From contig UQBC01000015.1 in NCBI GenBank assembly GCA_900539195.1, positions 1 to 58,872 of the forward strand: a stretch of 58,872 nt of DNA, given 5' to 3'. Shown here piece after piece: positions 22,505 to 31,980 of the stretch. Position 1 is the stretch's first letter; each line of letters begins with the position of its first letter. The position numbers were made by a program, and so were the translations under genes. Source of the DNA: an uncultured Oscillospiraceae bacterium (GTDB lineage Bacteria; Bacillota; Clostridia; Oscillospirales; Ruminococcaceae). Below the pieces are notes generated by a model. That model searched no databases, was not told the origin of the DNA, and saw nothing but the letters and a program-made list of their open reading frames with translations.

Positions 22505-23702
22505 AAAGATCCTTCCCTTCAACTATAACGTTGTCATAAAGCGACAGATAGCCGCTCTTACCTGTGGTATCACGGACAATTACATAATCCTCGCTCGAAT
22601 AGATGCGCTCGATCTTCACAAACTGTGCCTGTGTACCGCTCTTGATATAGACGCCTATATTATTGTCCTTATCAAAGTGTATCGCAGATGACGCTATGCG
22701 TATGCCATTATAACTGTCGACAAGCAGTTTGAAACGTCCCACGCGCGATGACGCAATAGTTGAATTCAGATCGTCCGCCGAAAATACCGCCACATAATCA
22801 TCTCCGTGCTTTTCGATATTTTCAACCTTTGCGGTTATCTCGGACTGATCTGCACCGACAATTATCTGCACGTTTGTGTTCTCTGTAAGAACGGCGGCTT
22901 GTCCTTCGGTGAATGTTGCTGCAAACTTCCACTTATAGTCCTCAATCATCTTACCGATAATATCTCCGGATGCAGACGCCGTCTTTGGATTCTTTACCGT
23001 TTCGGCGATTTCGGCAGGAGTAATTGTTCCGATATTGTCGTAGGTTATCTTGCTTTCATATCCGTCGATACTGCTTACAAAATAGCCGGTCTCTTCCGAC
23101 AATACACTTGCCGGCTCGGCTGATATTCTCGACTCCAGCGTCTTTATCCTTGCATTGAGCGATGAAATCACAGATGAATAATCCGTCACCTTACCCTTGA
23201 CCATATCACGCTTACTCTGAAGATTGAGCAGTTCGTACTTTATATCGGCAACAGCAGAATAATCTCCGCTGTTTATAGCCCGGATAAGCTTGCTGTGCTT
23301 TTCGGTTATCAGCTTGTCAAACGCTTCTATCTGTGAATTGTCAGTACCTGCAAGGCTCTGTGCATCGGTAAGGGTATCTATCCTTTTCTGCAGATTTTTG
23401 ATATCCGCAGTAAGCGTGATATCAGACGCCGAACTGTAGGTATTTGCGATCACGCTGTTCTTTCCGACCTTAGAGCCGTCCTCGTGCGCATACTGAATGA
23501 TACCGTTTGTACTGCGGCTTACCGTATGCTCGTTACGGGCAAACACACCGTAGAACTCTATGGTATCCTGCGAATCGTACCTCAGAGCCACTTCTGTCCT
23601 GTATGAATGCTCGGTGCCGACAAAGAACTGACTCACAACTGTTACAAGCAGAAAAATCGCAAGAACGATCGTTATGAGCTTTGTCGTTAATGTCCTGTCC
23701 AT
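22485..23702 (-). CDS. HlyD-like membrane-anchored protein of the ylm cluster
   Basis: A 405-residue protein with one N-terminal membrane helix (about 8-30), an extracytoplasmic coiled-coil part (about 95-190) and beta-rich barrel-sandwich-like domains on both sides (NGIIQYAHEDGSKVGKNSVI before; GQAAVLTENTNVQIIVGADQ and GRFKLLVDSYNGIRIASSAI after). This is the layout of HlyD/membrane-fusion proteins. No partner ABC or RND transporter is encoded nearby. Clostridia commonly carry such a gene next to sepF/ylmE, so an envelope role at the septum is more likely than export; that is inference. Confidence 0.75.
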   Translation of the reverse strand: MDRTLTTKLITIVLAIFLLVTVVSQFFVGTEHSYRTEVALRYDSQDTIEFYGVFARNEHTVSRSTNGIIQYAHEDGSKVGKNSVIANTYSSASDITLTADIKNLQKRIDTLTDAQSLAGTDNSQIEAFDKLITEKHSKLIRAINSGDYSAVADIKYELLNLQSKRDMVKGKVTDYSSVISSLNARIKTLESRISAEPASVLSEETGYFVSSIDGYESKITYDNIGTITPAEIAETVKNPKTASASGDIIGKMIEDYKWKFAATFTEGQAAVLTENTNVQIIVGADQSEITAKVENIEKHGDDYVAVFSADDLNSTIASSRVGRFKLLVDSYNGIRIASSAIHFDKDNNIGVYIKSGTQAQFVKIERIYSSEDYVIVRDTTGKSGYLSLYDNVIVEGKDLYDGKNL

Positions 23703-23708
23703 ATGACC

Positions 23709-23966
23709 TTATTCTTTTGCTTCGTCACCGTCTGCCTTGTCAAATGCGTCAAGGATCGATACGGCTCTGAGCGGTGTTATTGTCGAGATTGCATGCTTGT
23801 ATATCAGGTTCTGCTTTCCGTCTGTATCAAGGATAACCGTATAGTTGTCAAATCCTCTTACAAGTCCCTTGAACTGAAAGCCGTTTGTGATGTAGATAGT
23901 TACAGGTATCTTCTCTTTTCTCGCCTGATTTAAAAATACGTCCTGTAAATTGAGTTCCTTTGCCAT
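23709..23966 (-). CDS. hfq: RNA chaperone Hfq
   Basis: The start at 23966 (MAKELNLQDVFLNQARKEK) is chosen over in-frame upstream codons because GAAAGGA precedes it. The 85-residue product has both Sm motifs: Sm1 (VTIYITNGFQFKGLVRGFDNY) and Sm2 with the hallmark YKHAIST (about 56-62). The C-terminal tail is short and acidic, as usual in Firmicutes. It follows miaA, a gene order shared with many bacteria, with a 180-base gap that may hold its own promoter. Confidence 0.95.
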   Translation of the reverse strand: MAKELNLQDVFLNQARKEKIPVTIYITNGFQFKGLVRGFDNYTVILDTDGKQNLIYKHAISTITPLRAVSILDAFDKADGDEAKE

Positions 23967-24146
23967 TTTGATTACGTCCTTTCTTTTTCTCCGCTTTTTT
24001 TGCGGAACATAAAATAAAATAAAATCATAACTGTTTTTGTGATAAATCACAGCTACAGATAGCTTAACTTATATTGTAACACATATTGATTGAAAATTCC
24101 ATAGCTTTATGACAGTTTGAGAAGATTTTTTCGACAGACGGGAATA

Positions 24147-25091
24147 TCACTTGCTTTTGTTTCTTGCACTGCCGATATAATCTATTGCCTCGTCAACAAT
24201 CTGCGAAAAGTTCTTTCCTCCGTCAGCCTTGATATAATGGATTCTTTCGTCACGGCGGAACCATGTAAGCTGACGCTTTGCATATTTTCTGGTTTCCTGC
24301 TTCAGCCGCTCGACGCAAGGTGAAAGAGAGCTTTCGCCTTTAAGATACGGCATAAGCTCCTTATAGCCTATCGCCTGCGCCGCAGTGGGATAATCAGACT
24401 GTTTCATAAACTGCCTTGCCTCGTCTATAAGTCCTTCGGCAAGCATTATGTCAACACGTCTGTTTATGCGGTCGTACAGCGTTTCCCTGTCATAGTCAAG
24501 CTGTATCATACACGGCTCATACGGCGAAGGGGCAAGCCTTGAAAGGCGCTGTTGTTCGCTCATTGTCTTTCCCGTAGTCTTGTAGACCTCAAGCGCTCTT
24601 ATTATCCTGTTGAGATTGTTCTCGTGAAGTTTTTCCGCCGTTTCGGGATCAGTTTCACGGAGCATTCCGAGCAGAAAGCCGTTGCCATTTTCCTGCGCCA
24701 GCTTACGCAGTTCGTCACGGTATGCGTAGTCGCACTCGGTTTCCTCAAAGCTCAGATTGTCGATAAGAGAGCTTATATAAAGTCCTGTGCCGCCGGTTAT
24801 TATCGGGAGCTTTCCTCTTGCCGCTATATCTGCGATAATACCGTGTGCCGCTTTCACATAGTCGGCAACCGAAAAGCTGTCGTGCGGGTCGAGAAAATCC
24901 ATAAGGTAGTGCGGTATGCCCTGCTTTTCCTCTTTGGTCGGCTTTGCGGTGGCTATATCCATACCCTTGTATATCTGCATGGAATCGGCTGAGATTATCT
25001 CGCCCGAAAGCCTTTTTGCAAGCTCTACCGAAAGAGCGGTCTTGCCCGATGCTGTAGGTCCGCATACCACTACGATAAACTGTTTATCCAT
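24147..25091 (-). CDS. miaA: tRNA dimethylallyltransferase
   Basis: A 314-residue protein with a Walker A GPTASGKTAL near the N-terminus, SGEIISADSMQIYKGMDIATAKP (residues about 30-52), HYLMDFLDPHDSFSVADY and GGTGLYISSLIDN, all signatures of MiaA. It adds a dimethylallyl group to A37 of tRNAs that read U-starting codons; MiaB, encoded at 30411-31844, adds the methylthio group afterwards. It follows mutL by 3 bases. Confidence 0.96.
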   Translation of the reverse strand: MDKQFIVVVCGPTASGKTALSVELAKRLSGEIISADSMQIYKGMDIATAKPTKEEKQGIPHYLMDFLDPHDSFSVADYVKAAHGIIADIAARGKLPIITGGTGLYISSLIDNLSFEETECDYAYRDELRKLAQENGNGFLLGMLRETDPETAEKLHENNLNRIIRALEVYKTTGKTMSEQQRLSRLAPSPYEPCMIQLDYDRETLYDRINRRVDIMLAEGLIDEARQFMKQSDYPTAAQAIGYKELMPYLKGESSLSPCVERLKQETRKYAKRQLTWFRRDERIHYIKADGGKNFSQIVDEAIDYIGSARNKSK

Positions 25092-25094
25092 AAC

Positions 25095-27128
25095 TCAACT
25101 CCTGTTGAAGAAGTGTTCTATCTTATATTTTGAAAGCGAGGTCATAACCGGTCTGCCGTGCGGGCAGAAGCGGATAGTCTTATCATTCAGCACCCTCTGC
25201 GCAAGCGCCTGCAATTCGAGAATATCCGTATCATCGTGTGCCTTTATTGCCGACTTGCAAGCCATCGTATGAAGCATATCATCAAAGAGAGCGCCTTTCT
25301 GGTCGGTGGCAGTATTCATAAGCCGTTGTGCGACATCGGCTACTATTTCCTGCGGCGAACATTTCACTACGGACGGCATTGCGGTTATCTGCACTGTGCT
25401 GTCATCGCAGAAAACAAGCTCTATACCGCTTTGCTCCACATATTCGTAATACTCGTGCAGTGCCTCATATTCGGCAGGTGAAAGTTTAAGCTCCGTCTTG
25501 TCTATAAGAAGCTGTGAGGTGGTGATAAACTCCTCTTTCAGCTTTTCAAACCTTATGCGTTCGTGGGCGGCGTGCTTGTCGATTATTATAAGCTCTTCAC
25601 CGACCTCGCACAGTATATAGGTCTTTAAAAATTCTCCGATAACACGGACACTTGTTTTTTCGGGCTTCGGCTCGTCTATCCTTTCAACCGTTACCGGCTT
25701 TGCATTTATAAATCTGAAGCCTTCGTCAGTTTGCGGTGCTGTTACGGGAATATCGTCCGTATCATCGTCAACAGTGACAACAACACTGCTGCTTACCGCC
25801 TTATATGACGGGATGTGCGGCTCTTTTGGCAAAGGTATTTCGTCAATAGCTTCACCTGTGTTTTCTTCGAGTCTTGCGCTGTAGTCCGAGCGTGTGCTGT
25901 GCAGTGAAACGGGCTTTATTGTGCTGTCGCCGTATATTTTTTCACCCTTTACCGTTTCGGCCGGTTCTTCCGGCTTTATATCAACGACCGGACGTTCCTC
26001 AGACAAAAGCGGAAGCGTTACGGGGATATTAGTGAGCGTCTGCTGTTCACGCTTTATTATTTCGGGGTTGTGCCTGAAATAATCGTCTGCGTTATCGTAT
26101 TTCTTCGGTTTTTCGAGCTCTATCTGCCGTTTATCGTCTGCGGCGTTCACCAGTGCGTTCTTTACCGCAAAATACACCGCATCGAACACAGGCTTTTCAT
26201 AAGCGAAGCGTATCTCGGTCTTTGCGGGGTGTACGTTTACATCGACAGTTTCAGGAGAAAGCGTTATATCCAGTATGCAGGCAGGAAATTTTCCGACCAT
26301 CATACTGTTACGATACGCTTCCTCAAGCGCCGCCATACAGGTGGTGCTTTTTATGTATCTTGTGTTCACGAAAAACGTCTGCATACTTCTGCTGTTACGG
26401 CAGAAAAGCGGAGATGAAACATAACCGCTTACGTCTATGCCGTTAAGCGAAAAATCAACAGGAATAAGGCTGTCGGCAAACTGTCTGCCAAATACCGCCT
26501 TTGCCGCAGATAAAAGCGAGCCGTCGCCCGATGTCATTCTGACGCTTTTGTTATCTCTTATGAATCTGAAGGAAATACCGGGGTGGGAAAGTGCAAGTCT
26601 GTCGACCGTTGCCGCTATGAAATTACCCTCGGATATGTCTTTTTTGAGGAATTTAAGTCGTGCGGGAGTGTTGTAGAAAAGCTCCTTTATCACGATAGTC
26701 GTGCCGACGGGACAGCCGCAGGATTCGTGCTCCTTTTCCTCGCCGCCTTCGATAATGTAACGTCCGCCGAGTTCATCGCCGTCCTGCCGTGACATCATCT
26801 CTATCTTTGCGACCGCCGCAACGGACGCCAGTGCTTCTCCTCTGAAGCCCATCGTCATTATGCCCGTAAGGTCGTCGCCTGTGCGTATCTTGCTTGTGGC
26901 ATGACGGAGAAAGGCTGTCGGCATCTGATTGTAAGCTATGCCGCAACCGTCGTCCGTTATACGCATATAGCTGATACCGCCGTGCTTTATCTCAACGGTG
27001 ATATGCCGTGCGCCTGCGTCTATTGAATTTTCCACAAGCTCCTTTATTACGGAGGACGGGCGCTCTATGACCTCGCCTGCCGCAATAAGCTCCGCTACGC
27101 TTTTATCAAGCAGTCTGATTTCGGGCAT
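25095..27128 (-). CDS. mutL: DNA mismatch repair protein MutL
   Basis: A 677-residue protein. The N-terminal GHKL ATPase has IKELVENSIDAGA (Asn, Mg binding), DDGCGI, TMGFRGEAL and the KFLKKD region. A poorly conserved Pro/Glu-rich linker spans about 330-480. The C-terminal domain has an endonuclease-type DKHAAHERIRFEKLKEE motif (variant of DQHAxxER), a SAIKAHDD segment and CPHGRPVMTSLSK, so it should be a nicking MutL as in bacteria without MutH. It lies 15 bases after mutS. Confidence 0.96.
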   Translation of the reverse strand: MPEIRLLDKSVAELIAAGEVIERPSSVIKELVENSIDAGARHITVEIKHGGISYMRITDDGCGIAYNQMPTAFLRHATSKIRTGDDLTGIMTMGFRGEALASVAAVAKIEMMSRQDGDELGGRYIIEGGEEKEHESCGCPVGTTIVIKELFYNTPARLKFLKKDISEGNFIAATVDRLALSHPGISFRFIRDNKSVRMTSGDGSLLSAAKAVFGRQFADSLIPVDFSLNGIDVSGYVSSPLFCRNSRSMQTFFVNTRYIKSTTCMAALEEAYRNSMMVGKFPACILDITLSPETVDVNVHPAKTEIRFAYEKPVFDAVYFAVKNALVNAADDKRQIELEKPKKYDNADDYFRHNPEIIKREQQTLTNIPVTLPLLSEERPVVDIKPEEPAETVKGEKIYGDSTIKPVSLHSTRSDYSARLEENTGEAIDEIPLPKEPHIPSYKAVSSSVVVTVDDDTDDIPVTAPQTDEGFRFINAKPVTVERIDEPKPEKTSVRVIGEFLKTYILCEVGEELIIIDKHAAHERIRFEKLKEEFITTSQLLIDKTELKLSPAEYEALHEYYEYVEQSGIELVFCDDSTVQITAMPSVVKCSPQEIVADVAQRLMNTATDQKGALFDDMLHTMACKSAIKAHDDTDILELQALAQRVLNDKTIRFCPHGRPVMTSLSKYKIEHFFNRS

Positions 27129-27143
27129 TGATTTTCCTTTTCT

Positions 27144-29756
27144 TTATAACATTGCTTTTAGTTCTTCAAGCTTTGCGTAAGCCTCTCTCGGCGTCATATC
27201 GTCAAGGTCGAGGTTTTTTATCTCGGCTATGACGTTCTGCCTGCCGGTTGCCTCAAAGTCAATCTGGCTTTCGGATTCTTCTTCGGCTCTGAGTTCAAGC
27301 TCACGCTGTATTTTCGGTGCTTTTTCAAGTTCGACAAGAAGCTGTTTTGCTCTGTCGGTGACTTTCTTCGGAAGTCCTGCAAGACGTGCGACCTCTATGC
27401 CATAGCTGTCGTCCGTGCCGCCCTCGACTATCTTGTGCAGGAACTTTATATCCTCGCCGCTTCGCTTTACCTTTACGCTGTAGTTACGCACACCGTCAAG
27501 CTCGTTTTCTAGCGAAATAAGCTCGTGGTAATGCGTTGCGAAAAGCGTCTTGCATCCGATAGCCTTTGAACTTATGTACTCGGCTACCGCTTTTGCTATT
27601 GATACGCCGTCGTAGGTTGATGTTCCTCTGCCTATCTCGTCAAGGATAACGAGTGAGTTTTTAGTCGCTTCGTTAAGGATAGTTGCAACCTCGGTCATCT
27701 CGACCATAAAGGTGGACTGACCTGCAGACAGATCATCGCTTGCGCCGACACGGGTGAATATCCTGTCCACTACTCCGAGCCTTGCGTAGCTTGCAGGCAC
27801 AAAGCAGCCTATCTGCGCCATAAGGACTATCACGGCTACCTGCCGCATAAACGTGGATTTACCCGACATATTCGGGCCTGTGATTATCATCAGGCGGTTG
27901 CTTTTAACATCAAGGTAAACGTCATTCGGGGTGAAAAGTATCTCGTTGACCATCTTCTCGACAACGGGGTGTCTTCCGTCCTTTATCTCTATGACGCTGT
28001 CATTTGCCATCATCGGACGGCAGTAGTTGTTTTCTATAGATACAACGGCGTAGCTACACAGCACGTCAAGCGCCGCTACAGATTCGGCGGTCTGCTGGAT
28101 AAGGTCGAGCCGCTGTGCGATAAATTCACGCACCTCGGCAAATATCGCCGCCTCAAGTGCAAGTATCTTATCGTTTGCGCCGAGTATCTCGTTTTCTATC
28201 TTCTTAAGCTCATCGGTAATGTATCTCTCGCCGTTTGTGAGCGTCTGCTTTCTTACATATCTGTCGGGCACCATCGACACGTTGCCCTTTGAAACCTCGA
28301 TATAATAGCCGAACACACGGTTATAGCCGACACGCAGATTCTTTATGCCGGTAGCCTCTTTTTCCTGCTGTTCTATCTGAGCGAGCAGGTCCTTGCCGCC
28401 GCCCGTGATATTTCTCAGGCGGTCAAGTTCCTCATTGAAGCCGTTCTTTATATAACCTCCGTCCTTCATCAGTGCGGGCGGTTCATCGGCTATCGCTCTT
28501 TCTACTAAATCCGCAATATCGTCAAGAGGGCTTATCTTCTTATCAAGGCTCTTTGTCAGCTGTGTGCTTATCTGCGACAGGTCGCTTTTAAGCTGAGGAA
28601 GTATCCTGCAGGTAGCGCCGAGCGCCTTTACATCCTTTGCGTTTGCCGCCTTGTAGATTATCCTCGTCATAAGACGTTCAAGGTCATAGACTTTCGCAAG
28701 GTCGGTCTTTATATCATACAGTGCCGCAGAATTGTTTATGAGCGCTTCTACCGCATCGTGTCTGCGTATGATAGCCGCCGTATCTGTAAGCGGCTGCTCT
28801 ATGCACTGTCTTAGCTTTCTTCTTCCCATTGAGGTATCGGTCTTATCAAGCACCCACAGAAGTGAGCCTTTCTTTTCACCGCTTCTCATTGTCGATGTCA
28901 GTTCAAGGTTTCTTCTTGTGGCAAGTCCAAGCTGCATAAATTCGCCGCTGCTGTGTACGTTCAGCTTTACAAAACGTTTTGCTCCGCTTCTTTGTGCCTT
29001 ATACAAATAGCGCAGCAAAGCGCATAAAGCTCTTAATGCGTTGTCCTTTCCGGCAAGGCCTATTTCATCTGCCGTGCCGCCGAACTGTGCGGTTATCTCG
29101 GATACGTCATCTATGGAAAAATCCTCATCGGAAAGCTGTTCCGCAGAGCATTTTCCGTAACGGTTCCTTATAAAAGTATATGCCTGTTTCCGATTCAGAA
29201 ACTCCGCATTGAATAGTAGCTCAACGGGGGTATACTGCGAGAACTGTGCTATTATATCCTCGTCGGTCTTTTTTGAATTTGCCTTTTCAACTGCGTGTAC
29301 CTCGCCCGTTGAAATATCGGCAAACACCATACCTGTGCCGTTTTCTCCGACATAGATACAGGAAATATAGTTATTCGAGCCGTCCTCAAGCATTGACGCT
29401 TCTATGACCGTGCCTGCGCTTACAAGCCTTACTATATCACGCTCTACAAGTCCCTTTGATAACGCAGGGTCGGTTGTCTGCTCACAGATAGCTACCTTAA
29501 AGCCTTTATCTATCAGCTTTTTTATGTAGCCCTCCGCAGAATGATGCGGTACGCCGCACATGGGCGTACCCGCTCTTGATGTCAGCGTCAGCTCTAGCTC
29601 CTTTGACGCTACCATTGCGTCCTCGTTGAACATTTCATAGAAATCGCCCAGACGATAGAATAATATATAATCCTTGTAATTTGCCTTGATTTCAACATAC
29701 TGCTGCATCATAGGCGTGAGCTTTTCTCCGCTGTTTCCTGCTTTCAAGAGTTTCAT
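27144..29756 (-). CDS. mutS: DNA mismatch repair protein MutS
   Basis: An 870-residue protein, normal for MutS1. The mismatch-binding motif FYEMF is at about 38-42 (GDFYEMFNEDA). The ATPase domain has GPNMSGKSTFMRQ (Walker A, near 620), DEIGRGTSTYDG (Walker B region) and ATHYHEL. The dimerisation region with VTDRAKQLL and the C-terminal helix (DLDDMTPREAYAKLEELKAM) are intact. The gene starts 161 bases after the YmcA-like gene; the gap contains a structured element. Confidence 0.97.
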   Translation of the reverse strand: MKLLKAGNSGEKLTPMMQQYVEIKANYKDYILFYRLGDFYEMFNEDAMVASKELELTLTSRAGTPMCGVPHHSAEGYIKKLIDKGFKVAICEQTTDPALSKGLVERDIVRLVSAGTVIEASMLEDGSNNYISCIYVGENGTGMVFADISTGEVHAVEKANSKKTDEDIIAQFSQYTPVELLFNAEFLNRKQAYTFIRNRYGKCSAEQLSDEDFSIDDVSEITAQFGGTADEIGLAGKDNALRALCALLRYLYKAQRSGAKRFVKLNVHSSGEFMQLGLATRRNLELTSTMRSGEKKGSLLWVLDKTDTSMGRRKLRQCIEQPLTDTAAIIRRHDAVEALINNSAALYDIKTDLAKVYDLERLMTRIIYKAANAKDVKALGATCRILPQLKSDLSQISTQLTKSLDKKISPLDDIADLVERAIADEPPALMKDGGYIKNGFNEELDRLRNITGGGKDLLAQIEQQEKEATGIKNLRVGYNRVFGYYIEVSKGNVSMVPDRYVRKQTLTNGERYITDELKKIENEILGANDKILALEAAIFAEVREFIAQRLDLIQQTAESVAALDVLCSYAVVSIENNYCRPMMANDSVIEIKDGRHPVVEKMVNEILFTPNDVYLDVKSNRLMIITGPNMSGKSTFMRQVAVIVLMAQIGCFVPASYARLGVVDRIFTRVGASDDLSAGQSTFMVEMTEVATILNEATKNSLVILDEIGRGTSTYDGVSIAKAVAEYISSKAIGCKTLFATHYHELISLENELDGVRNYSVKVKRSGEDIKFLHKIVEGGTDDSYGIEVARLAGLPKKVTDRAKQLLVELEKAPKIQRELELRAEEESESQIDFEATGRQNVIAEIKNLDLDDMTPREAYAKLEELKAML

Positions 29757-29796
29757 TCCTTTCGGTTTTATTAACCTGTTTTACATTACAATGTAG

Positions 29797-29888
29797 GGGA
29801 GGTGTCTGTGTGTGCTTGTTTGGTTTCACGTCCGTGCGAAACTTTTGGCACACACGCTTAAGACATCCGTGTCTTACTTGCCCCTCCC
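29797..29888 (-). other. Multi-helix structured element between ymcA-like gene and mutS
   Basis: Four helices fit a three-way junction: P1 29797-29802 with 29883-29888 (GGGAGG/CCTCCC), P2 29808-29815 with 29848-29855 (GTGTGTGC/GCACACAC), P3 29823-29827 with 29838-29842 (GTTTC/GAAAC) inside P2, and P4 29860-29865 with 29870-29875 (AAGACA/TGTCTT). It lies in the 5' untranslated part of mutS. It may be a cis-regulatory RNA, an mRNA processing site or a mobile palindromic element. Confidence 0.45.
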
Positions 29889-29917
29889 GTAATAAAAAGA
29901 TACGCTTTTGATCAGCC

Positions 29918-30331
29918 TTAGTGGCATCCTCCGCAGGTCGAGCATGAGCCTGAGCAACCGCCTGCCTGTACCTCGCAGGTATCGGGGTCTTCACCGTCAC
30001 AGCACAGTGCGATAATGCCGTTTACTTCCTGTAACAGCTTATCCATATCAGCCTTTGCCATTGTGAAATCAGCCATATGCTCGTTCTGCATAACGAGAGT
30101 GTATAATCTCTGCATCTCCTTGTTCTGTGTGTCGAGCTTTTCCTTGTTCTGCTCTTCCTTAGACTTGCTCATTTCAAGCGCTACGTTCTGACGTGCAAGG
30201 TTGAATTCGCCTATAAGCTCCTGAAGCTCCATATCGGCGTCATTTGCCTTCATCGCCTCGTTATAACGTACATAACGCTCGTCTGCCTGTATAGCCTTGC
30301 CGAGCTCTCTTGCTGCTTTTATTGCGTCCAT
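29918..30331 (-). CDS. YlbF/YmcA-family protein with C-terminal cysteine motif
   Basis: The start at 30331 (MDAIKAARELGKAIQADERY) has GAAAGG upstream; the longer frame to 30418 overlaps miaB and is unlikely. The 137-residue product is a helical YlbF/YmcA (DUF964/Com_YlbF) domain followed by a short tail with CSGSCSTCGGCH. In Bacillus, YmcA lies beside miaB (ymcB), YlbF and YaaT form a complex with Fe-S clusters, and this complex guides RNase Y in mRNA maturation. The neighbourhood of miaB and the Cys-rich tail fit a YmcA/YlbF role. The tail has CxxxCxxCxxC spacing and could bind a metal or a cluster. Confidence 0.85.
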   Translation of the reverse strand: MDAIKAARELGKAIQADERYVRYNEAMKANDADMELQELIGEFNLARQNVALEMSKSKEEQNKEKLDTQNKEMQRLYTLVMQNEHMADFTMAKADMDKLLQEVNGIIALCCDGEDPDTCEVQAGGCSGSCSTCGGCH

Positions 30332-30410
30332 TTGTATTTTTCCTTTCTTTCCGCTTTTGCGGCTGTTAAAAATATATATCTGACGGGGATTCCCGACCGA
30401 TTGCGAAAAT

Positions 30411-31844
30411 TCAGTCATTCACGCTTACAAGCTCGCCTGTGACTGCCCAGGGCAGAGCCTTTTGTATTCTTACTGTGACGTACTTTCCTATCATATCCCT
30501 TGTGCCGTTGAAATCAACGATAACGCCGTGGCGGGAATGGCCTGTCATTAGTCCGTCAGCCGTTCTGCCGATGCCCTCGCACAGAACCTCAACCTCATCT
30601 CCGATAAAACGTTCGTAAGCCTTTTCACCGATAGAATTCTGCACATCAAGAAGCTGTCTGAACCACTTTCCCTTATCCTCATCGCTTATGGGGTCGGGCA
30701 TAGCCGCCGCCTTTGTTCCCTCACGCTTGCTGTAGATAAAGGTGTATGCGGAATCATAGCGTACCTTCTTCATAAGCTCCACAGTGCCGAGAAAATCCTC
30801 ATAAGTTTCGCCGGGGAAGCCTACTATAATATCTGTAGTGAGTGCTACCTTCGGTATGCGTTTTTTTGCATATTCGATAAGCTCAAGATAATGCGCCGTG
30901 TCATAGTGGCGGTTCATTTCCTTTAAAATTCTGTCGCTTCCGCACTGTACGGGCAGATGCAGATGATACGATATATGCCTGCTGTCCGCTATCGTATCTA
31001 TAAGTTCGTGCGTGCAGTCCTTAGGGTGAGATGTCATAAAGCTGAGCTTATATTTTCCGGGTATCTTATCAAGCTCGGAAAGCAGCTTTGCAAAGCCGAA
31101 ATCATATTCCTTGCCGTAAGAATTCACGTTCTGTCCGAGCAGTAGTATTTCCTTATATCCGTCATTTATAAGCCCTTTTACTTCGGCTATGACCTTTTCG
31201 GGTCTGCGTGAACGCTCTCTGCCTCTTACAAAGGGAACTATGCAATAGGTACAGAAGTTGTTGCAGCCGTACATTATCGGCACGCTTGCCTTTACCTTGC
31301 TTTCTCTTATAACGGGAAGTCCCTCGGCAATAACACCGTCACTCTCGGGGATAGACAGCGTTCTGCGGTTCTCGCTGAGCTTTTCGTATATCATCTGCGG
31401 TAAGGTATGCATAACGTGAGTGCCGAAAATTATATCGACCTGCGGGAACGATTTTCTCATTCTCTGTGCTATATGCTCCTGCTGTACCATACAGCCGCCA
31501 ACCGCAATTATGAGATTTCTGTTTTTCTCTTTCAGCTTTTTGAGTGCGCCTATATTGCCGAAAACTCTGTCCTCTGCGTTTTCTCTTACAGCGCAGGTAT
31601 TGAAAAGAATAAGATCCGCAAATGCGGTTTCGGGTGTGAAGCCGTAACCCATCTGTGCAAGCATACCCTTGATTTTTTCTCCGTCGCTCACGTTCTGCTG
31701 ACAGCCGAAGCTGTGGACGTGTGCCAGCGGCATCTGCTCACGCTTTGCGTTTATCGCTTTTACTTTTTCTATATATTCCTGCTGAACAAGCAGTTCTTCC
31801 TTGTTTATCTCTTTAGTCAAGCTGTTTCTCCGTTTCTTATCCAA
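30411..31844 (-). CDS. miaB: tRNA-2-methylthio-N6-dimethylallyladenosine synthase MiaB
   Basis: A 477-residue protein. The N-terminal methylthiotransferase domain (HVHSFGCQQNVSDGEKIKG, with Cys ligands in NTCAVRENAEDR and VGGCMVQQEH) is followed by the radical SAM motif CNNFCTYCIVPFVRGRERSR (CxxxCxxC) and a C-terminal TRAM domain. It converts i6A37 to ms2i6A37 in tRNA after MiaA. The QN in FGCQQN is the MiaB rather than MtaB type. It opens the 14-gene minus-strand run and has its own unusual promoter region. Confidence 0.95.
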   Translation of the reverse strand: MDKKRRNSLTKEINKEELLVQQEYIEKVKAINAKREQMPLAHVHSFGCQQNVSDGEKIKGMLAQMGYGFTPETAFADLILFNTCAVRENAEDRVFGNIGALKKLKEKNRNLIIAVGGCMVQQEHIAQRMRKSFPQVDIIFGTHVMHTLPQMIYEKLSENRRTLSIPESDGVIAEGLPVIRESKVKASVPIMYGCNNFCTYCIVPFVRGRERSRRPEKVIAEVKGLINDGYKEILLLGQNVNSYGKEYDFGFAKLLSELDKIPGKYKLSFMTSHPKDCTHELIDTIADSRHISYHLHLPVQCGSDRILKEMNRHYDTAHYLELIEYAKKRIPKVALTTDIIVGFPGETYEDFLGTVELMKKVRYDSAYTFIYSKREGTKAAAMPDPISDEDKGKWFRQLLDVQNSIGEKAYERFIGDEVEVLCEGIGRTADGLMTGHSRHGVIVDFNGTRDMIGKYVTVRIQKALPWAVTGELVSVND

Positions 31845-31855
31845 AGTCCTGTTTC

Positions 31856-31889
31856 AAAGACAGTATACCATAAAAGACAGCATACCATA
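31856..31889 (-). repeat. 17-bp tandem repeat in the 5' region of miaB
   Basis: AAAGACAGTATACCATA (31856-31872) is followed directly by AAAGACAGCATACCATA (31873-31889), one mismatch. It starts at the predicted transcription start and could bind a regulator twice on one face of the helix (17 bp is 1.6 turns). Confidence 0.7.
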
Positions 31890-31893
31890 ATAG

Positions 31894-31922
31894 ATTATAA
31901 CATTATTTTAATCCGCCGTCAA
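31894..31922 (-). promoter_or_regulatory. Promoter of miaB
   Basis: TTGACG (31917-31922), 17-base spacer, TATAAT (31894-31899) on the minus strand, about 50 bases before the ATG at 31844. Most of it lies in one arm and the loop of a long inverted repeat. Confidence 0.7.
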
Positions 31923-31950
31923 GGCGAAACGGCGGATTAAAATAATGTTA
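31898..31950. repeat. Perfect 22-bp inverted repeat overlapping the miaB promoter
   Basis: Bases 31898-31919 are exactly complementary to 31929-31950, with a nine-base spacer. The arms begin TAACATTATTTTAATCCGCC. The repeat spans the -35 box, the spacer and the first base(s) of the -10 box of the miaB promoter. It may be an operator, a cruciform or a miniature mobile element. Confidence 0.85.
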
Positions 31951-31980
31951 GAACGTTCTCGGACGGGTGCGTGAGCAACG

